Both the position numbers and the translations under genes were made by a program. The notes below the pieces were generated by a model. That model searched no databases, was not told the origin of the DNA, and saw only the letters and a list, made by a program, of their open reading frames with translations. From the NCBI GenBank assembly GCA_030671005.1, contig DAOVAN010000049.1, positions 1-10,210 on the forward strand: a DNA stretch of 10,210 nt, written 5' to 3'. Positions 1 to 5,968 of the stretch are shown piece by piece. How positions within the stretch are numbered: position 1 is the stretch's first letter; every line of letters starts with the position of its first letter. The stretch is from Caldifarciminota bacterium (GTDB lineage: Bacteria > Hydrothermota > Tepidihabitantia > SM23-42).

Positions 1-64
1 CTCTGCACCTTCCTCGTCCAACAATCCGGGCGAGGCTTGGCTCAGGGTTACCATACCCCAGTAG

Positions 65-98
65 GAGATTGCTTCGTCACTCCTTTCCTCGCAATGAC
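65..98 (-). repeat. Interspersed palindromic repeat, left copy
   Basis: Read on the minus strand this starts GTCATTGCGAGG and ends GCAATCTC, so ATTGC and GCAAT can pair as the outer arms of a hairpin. The same core, with a different inner stem, occurs on the plus strand at 10156-10200. Such short 'GTCATTGCGAGG...GCAATCTC' elements are known as multicopy interspersed repeats in several bacterial genomes. Only this one copy lies at the left end, just past the stop codon of the HNH gene. Confidence 0.7.
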
Positions 99-109
99 AA
101 GGGTGGAGT

Positions 110-457
110 TTAGGCTTCCTTGAATTCACCCGATTTTTCAACCACGATTTCTCGTGGAAGCTGCAACGATCCAGCATGAACTTCACGGTGACAATTCGCA
201 CATAGCATCACACACTTATCTAACTCAGCCTTCACTTTCTTCCAACTGCGTGTGTAACCCTTCTCGGAGATGCCGAAGTCTTTTTCGTTGTTGTTCGTGT
301 GATGAAATTCCATAGCCTCTGGGCATCGCTTATACCCACAGATTTCGCAACGCCCGCCTTTATATGCGATCGCTTTCTCCCGGATTTGTTTTCTCTTCCG
401 CCGGACGGCTTTTATCAAGTAATCTCTTCTATCTCTGTATCGTCTCTTGTCAGCCAT
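110..457 (-). CDS. Small HNH endonuclease-like protein
   Basis: The 115-residue product has a very basic N-terminus (residues 4-28 are mostly Arg and Lys), then a zinc/HNH module. Cys37-x-x-Cys40 and a third Cys45 precede the His52-His53 pair, and Cys86-x-x-Cys89-His90 with His94 closes the fold. This layout matches compact single-domain HNH proteins that nick or cut double-stranded DNA. The ATG at 457 has an AAGG about eight bases upstream; the reading ends at TAA 110-112. The gene sits 23 bases past a truncated tRNA that carries its own consensus promoter, so it is probably transcribed from that promoter. No partner such as a methylase, integrase or terminase is visible. The HNH fold is clear; whether it acts in mobility, repair or defence is not shown. 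Confidence 0.8.
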   Translation of the reverse strand: MADKRRYRDRRDYLIKAVRRKRKQIREKAIAYKGGRCEICGYKRCPEAMEFHHTNNNEKDFGISEKGYTRSWKKVKAELDKCVMLCANCHREVHAGSLQLPREIVVEKSGEFKEA

Positions 458-480
458 TCGTTCATGCCTTAGTTTTTATT

Positions 481-515
481 ACAGCCGGATGCTCTACCAA
501 TTGAGCTACCGAGGA
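481..515 (-). pseudogene. Truncated tRNA 5' half, probably tRNA-Asn
   Basis: On the minus strand, bases 515-509 (TCCTCGG) form a 5' acceptor strand. They are followed by TA, a D-arm GCTC...GAGC with loop AATTGGTA, base 26 A, the 5' anticodon strand TCCGG, then CTGT. This equals tRNA positions 1-35. After that the sequence becomes AATAAAAACT and no CCGGA strand follows, so the anticodon stem cannot close. The T at position 1 and 'CTGT' in the anticodon loop suit Asn (GTT). Tyr (GTA) would also read on but normally has a longer class II body. No convincing 3' half lies inside the window, so the gene cannot make a tRNA as it stands. Confidence 0.75.
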
Positions 516-522
516 TCATCTT

Positions 523-550
523 ATTATATGAATTCTGAAGTATTTGTCAA
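523..550 (-). promoter_or_regulatory. Consensus promoter of the tRNA fragment and HNH gene
   Basis: The minus strand reads TTGACA (550-545), a 16-base spacer, then TATAAT (528-523): both hexamers match the sigma-70 consensus exactly. The -10 box ends eight bases before the first tRNA base (515), as expected for a tRNA gene. With the tRNA broken, the transcript would run on into the HNH gene. Confidence 0.8.
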
Positions 551-600
551 TTGTTAGTAAAACCAACGTGTCGTAGATCCTTTAGGGCTATATTTTGTTA

Positions 601-623
601 ACTTTTGCAAAAAGTGCAAAAGT
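601..623. repeat. Hyphenated palindrome between divergent promoters
   Basis: ACTTTTGCA (601-609) and TGCAAAAGT (615-623) are perfect reverse complements separated by five bases. The element lies 50 bases from the minus-strand promoter and 26 bases upstream of the plus-strand -35 box at 650. It has no following T-run on either strand, so it is not an intrinsic terminator. It could be an operator for a dimeric regulator or a chance structure. The rest of 551-649 shows no gene. Confidence 0.5.
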
Positions 624-649
624 GTATGCCTGTCCCCGGATTTTGACGC

Positions 650-679
650 TTGACTTTGGGTGAGAAGCGCTGTTATAAT
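650..679 (+). promoter_or_regulatory. Extended -10 promoter for the PlsY-like gene
   Basis: TTGACT (650-655), an 18-base spacer and TATAAT (674-679) form a strong sigma-70-type promoter. TG at 671-672 adds an extended -10 motif. Transcription should begin near 686, leaving a leader of about 15 bases to the ATG at 702 or about 37 bases to the ATG at 723. Confidence 0.75.
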
Positions 680-701
680 GGTGTACTATGTGGCGTGATC
701 A

Positions 702-1316
702 ATGTATGCGGGGCATAAGGGCATGGTGATCATCTTACTGATATGTTCCTATCTCCTAGGCTCGGTTCCTTTCGCTTATCTGATTGTTAGATGGTTAAAG
801 GGTGTAGACATTCGTAGGGTTGGTTCACTTAACCCCGGTGCGGCAAATGTGATTAGCCAGGCAGGAAAAGGAACAGGTGCATTGGTTGTGCTGCTGGACT
901 TCGGGAAGGGGTTATTACCAGTGCTTGTTGCGACATCGCTTGGGTTTCCTTTATGGGTAGTGGGGTTATCTGGTATTCTTGCTGTTGTTGGACACTGCTG
1001 GCCAGTCTATATGAGATCCGACGGCGGAGAGGGTATGATGACGGCGATGGGTGTTTTTGTTGGGCTCGCTCCGAAGACATTTGCCTTCGCTCTTCTGGGT
1101 GCGGTCATTGGAGGGTACGTTGCCAGGTATTTCGATCTGAAGGGCTGGTTCAGCTCCCGGATTAATACTGGTGCAATTGTAGGGTTTGTCGTTTTCTACT
1201 TCTTTCTCATCCATTGGCAAAGACCGCTTGCCCTGATTGCCATTATTGTCGTCCTCACCGTGGTCCTCATCGTACGGCAGGTGCAAGTTTCCAAGACACA
1301 TTTGCAGGATTTCTGA
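702..1316 (+). CDS. PlsY-family membrane protein, catalytic residues altered
   Basis: The 204-residue hydrophobic protein has the length and motif order of PlsY, the membrane acyltransferase that moves an acyl group from acyl-phosphate to glycerol-3-phosphate. Recognisable blocks are GSVPFAYL (20-27), SLNPGAANV (42-50), DFGKG (66-70) and GHCWP (97-101) followed by GGEG (108-111). In true PlsY the last block is GGKG, whose Lys binds phosphate; here it is Glu110. The Arg after the NPGATNV block and the C-terminal HREN block are also missing (the tail reads VRQVQVSK). Family membership is clear, but glycerol-3-phosphate acyltransferase activity is doubtful. ATG 723 may be the real start, because it places the first helix as in PlsY and has AAGG just upstream; ATG 702 adds seven residues. 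The gene has its own promoter. Confidence 0.75.
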   Translation: MYAGHKGMVIILLICSYLLGSVPFAYLIVRWLKGVDIRRVGSLNPGAANVISQAGKGTGALVVLLDFGKGLLPVLVATSLGFPLWVVGLSGILAVVGHCWPVYMRSDGGEGMMTAMGVFVGLAPKTFAFALLGAVIGGYVARYFDLKGWFSSRINTGAIVGFVVFYFFLIHWQRPLALIAIIVVLTVVLIVRQVQVSKTHLQDF

Positions 1317-1362
1317 ATTGTCACACAGTTTTGAACAATAGACTTAAATCTTATTGTGACTA

Positions 1363-1393
1363 AGGGTTTGAACTTGACATAGGGTTAGAACTT
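1363..1393 (+). repeat. Direct repeats at the aldehyde dehydrogenase promoter
   Basis: AGGGTTTGAACTT (1363-1375) and AGGGTTAGAACTT (1381-1393) differ at one base in 13 and are 18 bases apart. A weaker relative, AGTTTTGAACAA, lies at 1327-1338. The pair overlaps the -35 hexamer and the spacer, so it could bind a regulator; none is encoded nearby. Confidence 0.5.
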
Positions 1394-1401
1394 ACTATAT
1401 T
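1374..1401 (+). promoter_or_regulatory. Strong promoter of the five-gene operon
   Basis: TTGACA (1374-1379) is followed after 16 bases by TATATT (1396-1401), or after 18 bases by TATTAT (1398-1403). The start point should fall near 1408-1410, giving an untranslated leader of about 80 bases before ATG 1491. That leader is short for a large riboswitch. It ends with TAAGGAGG (1478-1485), a near-perfect ribosome binding site. Confidence 0.75.
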
Positions 1402-1407
1402 ATAGTA
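1393..1407. promoter_or_regulatory. Perfect palindrome over the -10 box
   Basis: TACTATA (1393-1399) and TATAGTA (1401-1407) are exact reverse complements around one T. The element covers the -10 hexamer, a position where a dimeric repressor would block RNA polymerase. Its A+T richness means chance cannot be excluded. Confidence 0.45.
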
Positions 1408-1490
1408 TCGTAGGTCGTTCATATAAAATTAACGCACTATTATAACGATTTTTCGGAAATCTGCATTACTACACAATTAAGGAGGATAAT

Positions 1491-2903
1491 ATGAAAATGT
1501 TGATCGGCGGTGCATGGGTCGACAAAAAAGAGACGATACCAGTTCACAGACCGTACGACGGCAAGGTCATTGATCACATACCCGCAGGTACAAAAGAAGA
1601 TGTGGTGAAAGCCATTGAATCGGCAGTTGAAGGTTTTCAAGTCAGCAAGAAAATGCCAGTACACAAGAGGATGGAGATATTGTGGGGTGTTGTTGATTAC
1701 ATCAGGAAGAACTTCGAGGATTTTGCGAAGATGATCGCATCTGAAGGCAGTAAGACGATCAGAGAGGCCAGGAAAGAGACGGCGCGCTGCATGAATACAA
1801 TAAGCGTTTCTGCAGAAGAGGCGCGCAGAATCCTTGGTGAGACCATACCCTTTGACAGCTTCCCGGGCGGTGAGAATCGCGTTGGATACTATTATCGATT
1901 TCCGATCGGCGTGATTGTTGCTATTACACCATTCAACGACCCGCTTAACTTAGTGGCCCACAAACTCGGCCCGGCAATAGCGGCAGGTAATTCTGTAGTA
2001 CTTAAACCGGCAACAGATACTCCACTTTCTGCCTTGAAATTAGGCGAGGCTTTTCTGGCGGCTGGTTTACCGCCTAAAGTCCTGAACATAATCACGGGTC
2101 GTGGCTCAGAGATTGGTGATGTGCTTGTCTCACATCCTGCAGTGCGTATGATCACCTTGACCGGCGGCGTTGAAGCCGGGGTGCAGATTCTCAAGCGATC
2201 TGGTTTGAAGAAGATTTCCATGGAGCTGGGCTCGAATTGCCCGGTTATCGTGTGCGAGGATGCAGACATGAGCAAGGCAATTGACCTTTCCGTGTCGGGC
2301 GCTTTCTGGGCGGTTGGTCAAAATTGCATTGGTGTGCAGAGAATGTTCATACACGAGAAAGTATTTGATGGCTACGTGAAGAAATTCGTGGAGCAGACTA
2401 AGGCAATGAAGGTCGGCGATCAACTGGATGAATCCACAGATATGGGTGCGATGATCAATGAAAGAGAGGCCAAGCGCGTCGAAGAGTGGGTAGATGATGC
2501 CGTGAAGCAGGGTGGCAAGATCCTTACCGGAGGTAAGAGGAATGGCAACTTCTATGACCCCACGGTTATGGTTGATGTGCCCGAGAACGCAAAACTCGCA
2601 GTCGAAGAGGTTTTTGGTCCTGTGGTATTGATGTATAAATATAATGACCTGGATGATGCAATCAAGAGGTCAAACAGTGTGAATTATGGTTTGCATGCTG
2701 CGGTCTTTACTCAGGATATTAACAAGGCGTTCAAGGCAGTGTACGAACTCGATTTTGGTAGCGTGATCGTGAATGATTCTACTGATTATCGCTTAGACGA
2801 AATGCCCTTTGGCGGAGTTAAGCATAGCGGACTCGGCAGGGAAGGCATTAAGTTTTCATTGCTCGAGCAAACTGAGCCGAAGGTCGTTTGTTTCAATTTG
2901 TGA
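1491..2903 (+). CDS. Aldehyde dehydrogenase, lactaldehyde/GapN-like branch
   Basis: This complete 470-residue NAD(P)-dependent aldehyde dehydrogenase should oxidise an aldehyde to its acid in the cytosol. All expected residues are present: Asn149 in TPFN, Lys172 in LKPA, the general base Glu245 in MELG, the nucleophile Cys279 in GQNCIG, and Glu373 in EEVFGP. The nucleotide loop reads TGGVEAG rather than the usual TGSxxxG. The C-terminal block (MPFGGVKHSGLGREG) and overall length recall the archaeal lactaldehyde dehydrogenase and non-phosphorylating glyceraldehyde-3-phosphate dehydrogenase branch. The substrate cannot be read from sequence. It is first in the operon, 106 bases before a DapA-family gene. 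Ahead of ATG 1491 is an ideal ribosome site. A role on a semialdehyde produced by the neighbouring enzymes is inference. Confidence 0.9.
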   Translation: MKMLIGGAWVDKKETIPVHRPYDGKVIDHIPAGTKEDVVKAIESAVEGFQVSKKMPVHKRMEILWGVVDYIRKNFEDFAKMIASEGSKTIREARKETARCMNTISVSAEEARRILGETIPFDSFPGGENRVGYYYRFPIGVIVAITPFNDPLNLVAHKLGPAIAAGNSVVLKPATDTPLSALKLGEAFLAAGLPPKVLNIITGRGSEIGDVLVSHPAVRMITLTGGVEAGVQILKRSGLKKISMELGSNCPVIVCEDADMSKAIDLSVSGAFWAVGQNCIGVQRMFIHEKVFDGYVKKFVEQTKAMKVGDQLDESTDMGAMINEREAKRVEEWVDDAVKQGGKILTGGKRNGNFYDPTVMVDVPENAKLAVEEVFGPVVLMYKYNDLDDAIKRSNSVNYGLHAAVFTQDINKAFKAVYELDFGSVIVNDSTDYRLDEMPFGGVKHSGLGREGIKFSLLEQTEPKVVCFNL

Positions 2904-2911
2904 GGATTGTG

Positions 2912-2977
2912 GCGGAAGGTACATTATAAAGGTTGCTGGGATTTTTCCATAGAGTGGGCGCCTTTTATGTAATCCGC
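2912..2977 (+). repeat. Imperfect inverted repeat between two operon genes
   Basis: The left arm 2912-2932 and right arm 2961-2977 can pair over about 16 base pairs with small bulges: GCGGA with TCCGC, TACA with TGTA, and AAAGG with CCTTT. A 28-base loop separates them. No T-run follows, so it is not a normal terminator. It could be an RNA processing or stability element that tunes the downstream genes. The ribosome site GAGGAG for the next gene lies just after it, outside the stem. Confidence 0.45.
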
Positions 2978-3009
2978 TGACATGAAGAATTGACGAAGAG
3001 GAGAAGAAT

Positions 3010-3888
3010 ATGTTGAAAGGCACAAATACGTTACTCGTTACTCCGTTTAAGGACGATCTGACTTTGGATGAACAGGGGTTGAGAGTGCTCGTGAGAAGAC
3101 AGGTCGAGGCCGGTGTCTACGGGATCGCGCCCTTGGGGGTAACTGGAGAGAACAGTCTGCTATCAGGAAAAGAAATCGCGCGCGTAATGGAGATTATCGT
3201 TGAAGAAGTGAATGGAAAATGCACAGTAATTCCTGATACGTGCACGAGCGGGGTTACGGCAACCCTGGAGAGAATAGATCTTTTTAGAAAGATTGGATGT
3301 GATTATGTTTCGGTCTACGTTCCCTATCTTGTTTTACCTAAAGAAGACGGAATAATCAAATTCTACGAGACGGTCGCCGATGCATCACAAGTTCCGGTTC
3401 TCATCCACAATTCACCCGGCAGGGTGGTGGTTAATCTCTCCCCCGATGGTACGGGAAGATTAGCGCGTCATCCTAATATCGTGGGTATAAAAGAAGGGGT
3501 TAAAGCCCTGGACCACATTGCCAAGATTGTCTACCTTACCAAAGACCAAGACTTCGGTGTGTTCACGGGTAAGGACACCACCCTTTTTCCTCTATTGTGT
3601 TTTGGTGGCCATGGCAATTTTGCAATTGCGGGCAATATTGTACCGGGCGTAATGAAAGATATCTATGAATACTATACAAAGGGAGATAAGGATAAAGCAC
3701 AGGAATTACACTACAAATACTACACTCTGTTTGAGCTGCTCAGGGTTGAGACTAATCCTATTGCCGTGAAGGAAGCGCTGAACCTGATGGGCCTGCCAGG
3801 CGGAAAGCTGAGGCTTCCCTTGACCGAACTGAGTGATTCAAAAAAAGAGAAACTGAAGAAGAACTTAAGAGACACAGGTCTCATTTGA
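3010..3888 (+). CDS. DapA-family class I lyase with altered catalytic triad
   Basis: At 292 residues this is the same length as E. coli dihydrodipicolinate synthase and aligns with almost no gaps as judged by eye. The Schiff-base lysine is present (Lys161 in GIKEG), as is Arg138. However, the three residues forming the DapA proton relay are changed: Thr44 to Val44 (GVTGEN), Tyr107 to Leu107 (VPYLVLP) and Tyr133 to His133 (LIHNSPGR). The protein therefore most likely forms an imine with a 2-oxo acid such as pyruvate but does not run the lysine-pathway reaction. Family alternatives include 2-keto-3-deoxy sugar-acid aldolases and 4-hydroxy-2-oxo acid aldolases or dehydratases. The start ATG 3010 has GAGGAG upstream. 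The last codons overlap the start of the kinase gene. Confidence 0.85.
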   Translation: MLKGTNTLLVTPFKDDLTLDEQGLRVLVRRQVEAGVYGIAPLGVTGENSLLSGKEIARVMEIIVEEVNGKCTVIPDTCTSGVTATLERIDLFRKIGCDYVSVYVPYLVLPKEDGIIKFYETVADASQVPVLIHNSPGRVVVNLSPDGTGRLARHPNIVGIKEGVKALDHIAKIVYLTKDQDFGVFTGKDTTLFPLLCFGGHGNFAIAGNIVPGVMKDIYEYYTKGDKDKAQELHYKYYTLFELLRVETNPIAVKEALNLMGLPGGKLRLPLTELSDSKKEKLKKNLRDTGLI

Positions 3889-4808
3889 AATCGATAACAC
3901 TCAGAGCACCTAGCACTATTGCAAATCTTGGACCTGGTTTTGATATTTTCTCTCTGGCGCTGGAGCGTCCGTATATCGAGTTGCACATGCAGCTTAACGA
4001 AACGAAATCGATTACGATTAAAACGGATGGGTGTCGTGAAGACATTCCAGAGGATCCAAAAGAAAATTGTGCGGGGCTGGCTATTATTGAATTGCTGAAG
4101 AAAGCAAACACAAATACGGGTGTCCTTATTGAGCCGAGAGAGACGATCAGTGTCGGTGCAGGCTTGGGTTCATCAGGGGCTTGTGCATCGGCCTCGGTAT
4201 ACGGTTTGAACAAGCTGCTCGGGTTGAATCTCAGCAATAATCAGATGATCGACATAGCGCGTCACGGCGAGATTGCTTCAGGTAGCGTGGCTCATGCTGA
4301 CAATGTTGCTGGTGCAATGCTGGGTGGTTTTGTGATCGTGAAGAGTTACCAGCCGATTGATGTTGTCAGAATCGACACGCCGGAAATTCCGATCGTGATC
4401 GGGGTTCTAAAAAAAACGCAGCGTACGACACGTTCGTTGATCCCCCCGACCATGGACTTGGATTTGGTCAAGGGGCAGTTAGCGCTCTGTGCCCTTGTCG
4501 TCCATGCCATCATGAGGGGTGATATCGAAGAATTAGGTCAGGCAATAAACAGAGATTTGATATCTGAACCTATCCGTTCACGCTCGATACCAGGATACGG
4601 TGACATTAAACGGAAATTACTTGACGGTGGTGCTTATGGCTGTAATGTGAGTGGCGGTGGGTTGTCGATTTTTGCGATCTGTGACAAAGGGCGGACGCAT
4701 GATATTGCCGAAATTATGCAGAAGGCTTTTGTACATGAAAACATCAAGAGTGAAACTATTATCACCCAGTCGAGTAACGAGGGCATACGAGAAATAGATG
4801 TTAAGTAG
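3885..4808 (+). CDS. thrB: Homoserine kinase, archaeal-like GHMP kinase
   Basis: The 307-residue protein has the GHMP order of homoserine kinase, which phosphorylates the side-chain hydroxyl of homoserine using ATP. The N-terminal block ANLGPGFD lies at 13-20, the phosphate loop VGAGLGSSGA at 90-99, the HADN block at 137-140, and the C-terminal glycine block VSGGGLS at 255-261 (usually SGSGPT). Overall it most resembles the archaeal type. The start is TTG 3885-3887, which shares bases with the preceding TGA stop (3886-3888). No in-frame ATG or good ribosome site is near, so translation is probably coupled to the lyase gene. Homoserine dehydrogenase follows 54 bases later, supporting the substrate. 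Threonine synthase, its usual partner, is absent, so the phosphohomoserine may have another fate or the partner gene lies elsewhere. Confidence 0.85.
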   Translation: MKSITLRAPSTIANLGPGFDIFSLALERPYIELHMQLNETKSITIKTDGCREDIPEDPKENCAGLAIIELLKKANTNTGVLIEPRETISVGAGLGSSGACASASVYGLNKLLGLNLSNNQMIDIARHGEIASGSVAHADNVAGAMLGGFVIVKSYQPIDVVRIDTPEIPIVIGVLKKTQRTTRSLIPPTMDLDLVKGQLALCALVVHAIMRGDIEELGQAINRDLISEPIRSRSIPGYGDIKRKLLDGGAYGCNVSGGGLSIFAICDKGRTHDIAEIMQKAFVHENIKSETIITQSSNEGIREIDVK

Positions 4809-4862
4809 CGTTAATGTGATTGTTTTGCTTAAAAATCGATTACATGACATTAAGGAGGAAAG

Positions 4863-5897
4863 ATGAGTTACAAGCTGGCATTCATTGGTTTTGGAGTTGT
4901 GGGGCAAGGCCTTACGACATTGCTCAAGGAAAAGCGAGAATTTCTTAAAAAGAATTTTGGGTTAGAATATGTCGTGACCGCCATATCCGATCCTGTAAAG
5001 GGCTCAATTTATCAAGAAGAAGGTCTTGATTTGGAAAGGATTTTGGCACTAGTTGAGAAAGATGGAAGCATAAGTAATTATGATAAGGGCGCTAAAGGTT
5101 GGGATAGTGTTAAGACAATAACTGATAGTAATGCCAACTTGATTGTTGAAGTCAGCCCAACAGATATTGAAAATGGTGAACCAGGCATCACGCACATACG
5201 GACCGCACTCAGTAGAAAGAAACACGTGATTACCACCAACAAAGGCCCGCTTGCGCTTTTCTATAGAGAGCTTGCCGAACTCGCGCGCAAGAACAACGTG
5301 GCGTTGAGATTCGAGGGGACCGTGCTGAGTGGAACACCAGCAATCAATTTGTCCCTTGATGCCCTGGCCGGCGCCGATGTTCAGGAAGTGAAGGGAATAA
5401 TGAATGGCACCACCAATTACATGTTGGCCAAGATGGCTGAAGGCCAGAGCTACGATGCGGTTCTCAAAGAAGCGCAGCGACTCGGTTACGCAGAGACAAA
5501 ACCTGATGCTGATGTGAAGGGATGGGATGCACAGGCAAAGATTGTGATTCTCGCTAATGTAGTAATGGGCGCGGACATGAAACCTCCGGATGTGCCTACT
5601 CAGGGTATAACCGAGATCACCCTAGAGGATATAGAGCAAGCAAAGAAGGAAGGAAAAAGATATAAGCTCATTGGCCGGGCATGGAAAGAAAGCGGTAAGG
5701 TGAAGGCAAAGGTCTCACCGGAGCTTGTTGGCACTGACGATTTTCTTTATCATGTTACTGGTGTAACTAATGCCCTGACCTTCTCAACTGACGTGTTAGG
5801 CAAGGTGACAATTGTCGGACCTGGCGCCGGCAAGAAAGAAACCGGGTTTTCGTTGCTGGTTGATTTCTTGAATGTTCATAATGTCTTCAAACAATGA
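4863..5897 (+). CDS. hom: Homoserine dehydrogenase, without ACT domain
   Basis: This 344-residue enzyme interconverts aspartate semialdehyde and homoserine with NAD(P)(H). The Rossmann loop is GFGVVG (9-14), the substrate Lys127 sits in TTNKG, and EGTVLSGTP (151-159) and GIMNGTTNY (178-186) are family blocks. Glu211, Asp222 and Lys226 keep the same spacing as yeast residues 208, 219 and 223. The C-terminal GPGAGKKETG replaces the usual GPGAGG-type ending. There is no C-terminal ACT domain, so no threonine feedback through this protein is expected; this short form is common in archaea and thermophiles. It is unfused to aspartokinase, and no aspartokinase is present. AAGGAGG (4852-4858) precedes ATG 4863. 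A 7-bp inverted repeat (4811-4817 with 4847-4853) touches the ribosome site. Confidence 0.9.
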   Translation: MSYKLAFIGFGVVGQGLTTLLKEKREFLKKNFGLEYVVTAISDPVKGSIYQEEGLDLERILALVEKDGSISNYDKGAKGWDSVKTITDSNANLIVEVSPTDIENGEPGITHIRTALSRKKHVITTNKGPLALFYRELAELARKNNVALRFEGTVLSGTPAINLSLDALAGADVQEVKGIMNGTTNYMLAKMAEGQSYDAVLKEAQRLGYAETKPDADVKGWDAQAKIVILANVVMGADMKPPDVPTQGITEITLEDIEQAKKEGKRYKLIGRAWKESGKVKAKVSPELVGTDDFLYHVTGVTNALTFSTDVLGKVTIVGPGAGKKETGFSLLVDFLNVHNVFKQ

Positions 5898-5968
5898 CCA
5901 TGTTGAGTATGGTCTATGAATGTTGTATTCTGGGCATTTTGAAATAGTATGTAGGAAAAGGAGGTAAA

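Noticed and set aside
110..515. Group I intron with an HNH gene inserted in the tRNA anticodon loop
   Set aside because: Between the tRNA break and any possible 3' half, the HNH gene takes nearly all the space. About 25 bases before it and 80 after it, part of which is an interspersed repeat, cannot hold a group I catalytic core.
966..1301. Antisense open frame inside the PlsY-like gene
   Set aside because: No ribosome site, no recognisable motif, and fully opposite a gene with clear family motifs.
1320..1360. Terminator after the PlsY-like gene (GTCACA with TGTGAC)
   Set aside because: The stem is six base pairs with a loop of 29 bases and no T-run follows.
1408..1490. Riboswitch (lysine or other) in the operon leader
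   Set aside because: The leader is only about 80 bases and shows no terminator or anti-terminator pair; far too short for a lysine riboswitch.
1892..2275. Antisense open frame inside the aldehyde dehydrogenase gene
   Set aside because: It lies across conserved catalytic blocks of the sense gene and shows no protein family features of its own.
4811..4853. Hairpin masking the homoserine dehydrogenase ribosome site (TTAATGT with ACATTAA)
   Set aside because: Only seven A+T-rich pairs over a 29-base loop, overlapping just the first two bases of the ribosome site; too weak to claim regulation.
3010..5897. Ordinary lysine/threonine biosynthesis operon (dapA-thrB-hom)
   Set aside because: The DapA-like protein has lost its catalytic triad, and aspartokinase, Asd and threonine synthase are all missing. 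The biosynthetic role of hom and thrB themselves cannot be excluded.
5903..5935. Promoter ahead of the transporter gene (TTGAGT, 17 bases, TATTCT)
   Set aside because: Each hexamer matches the consensus at only four of six positions, much weaker than the other promoters in the window.
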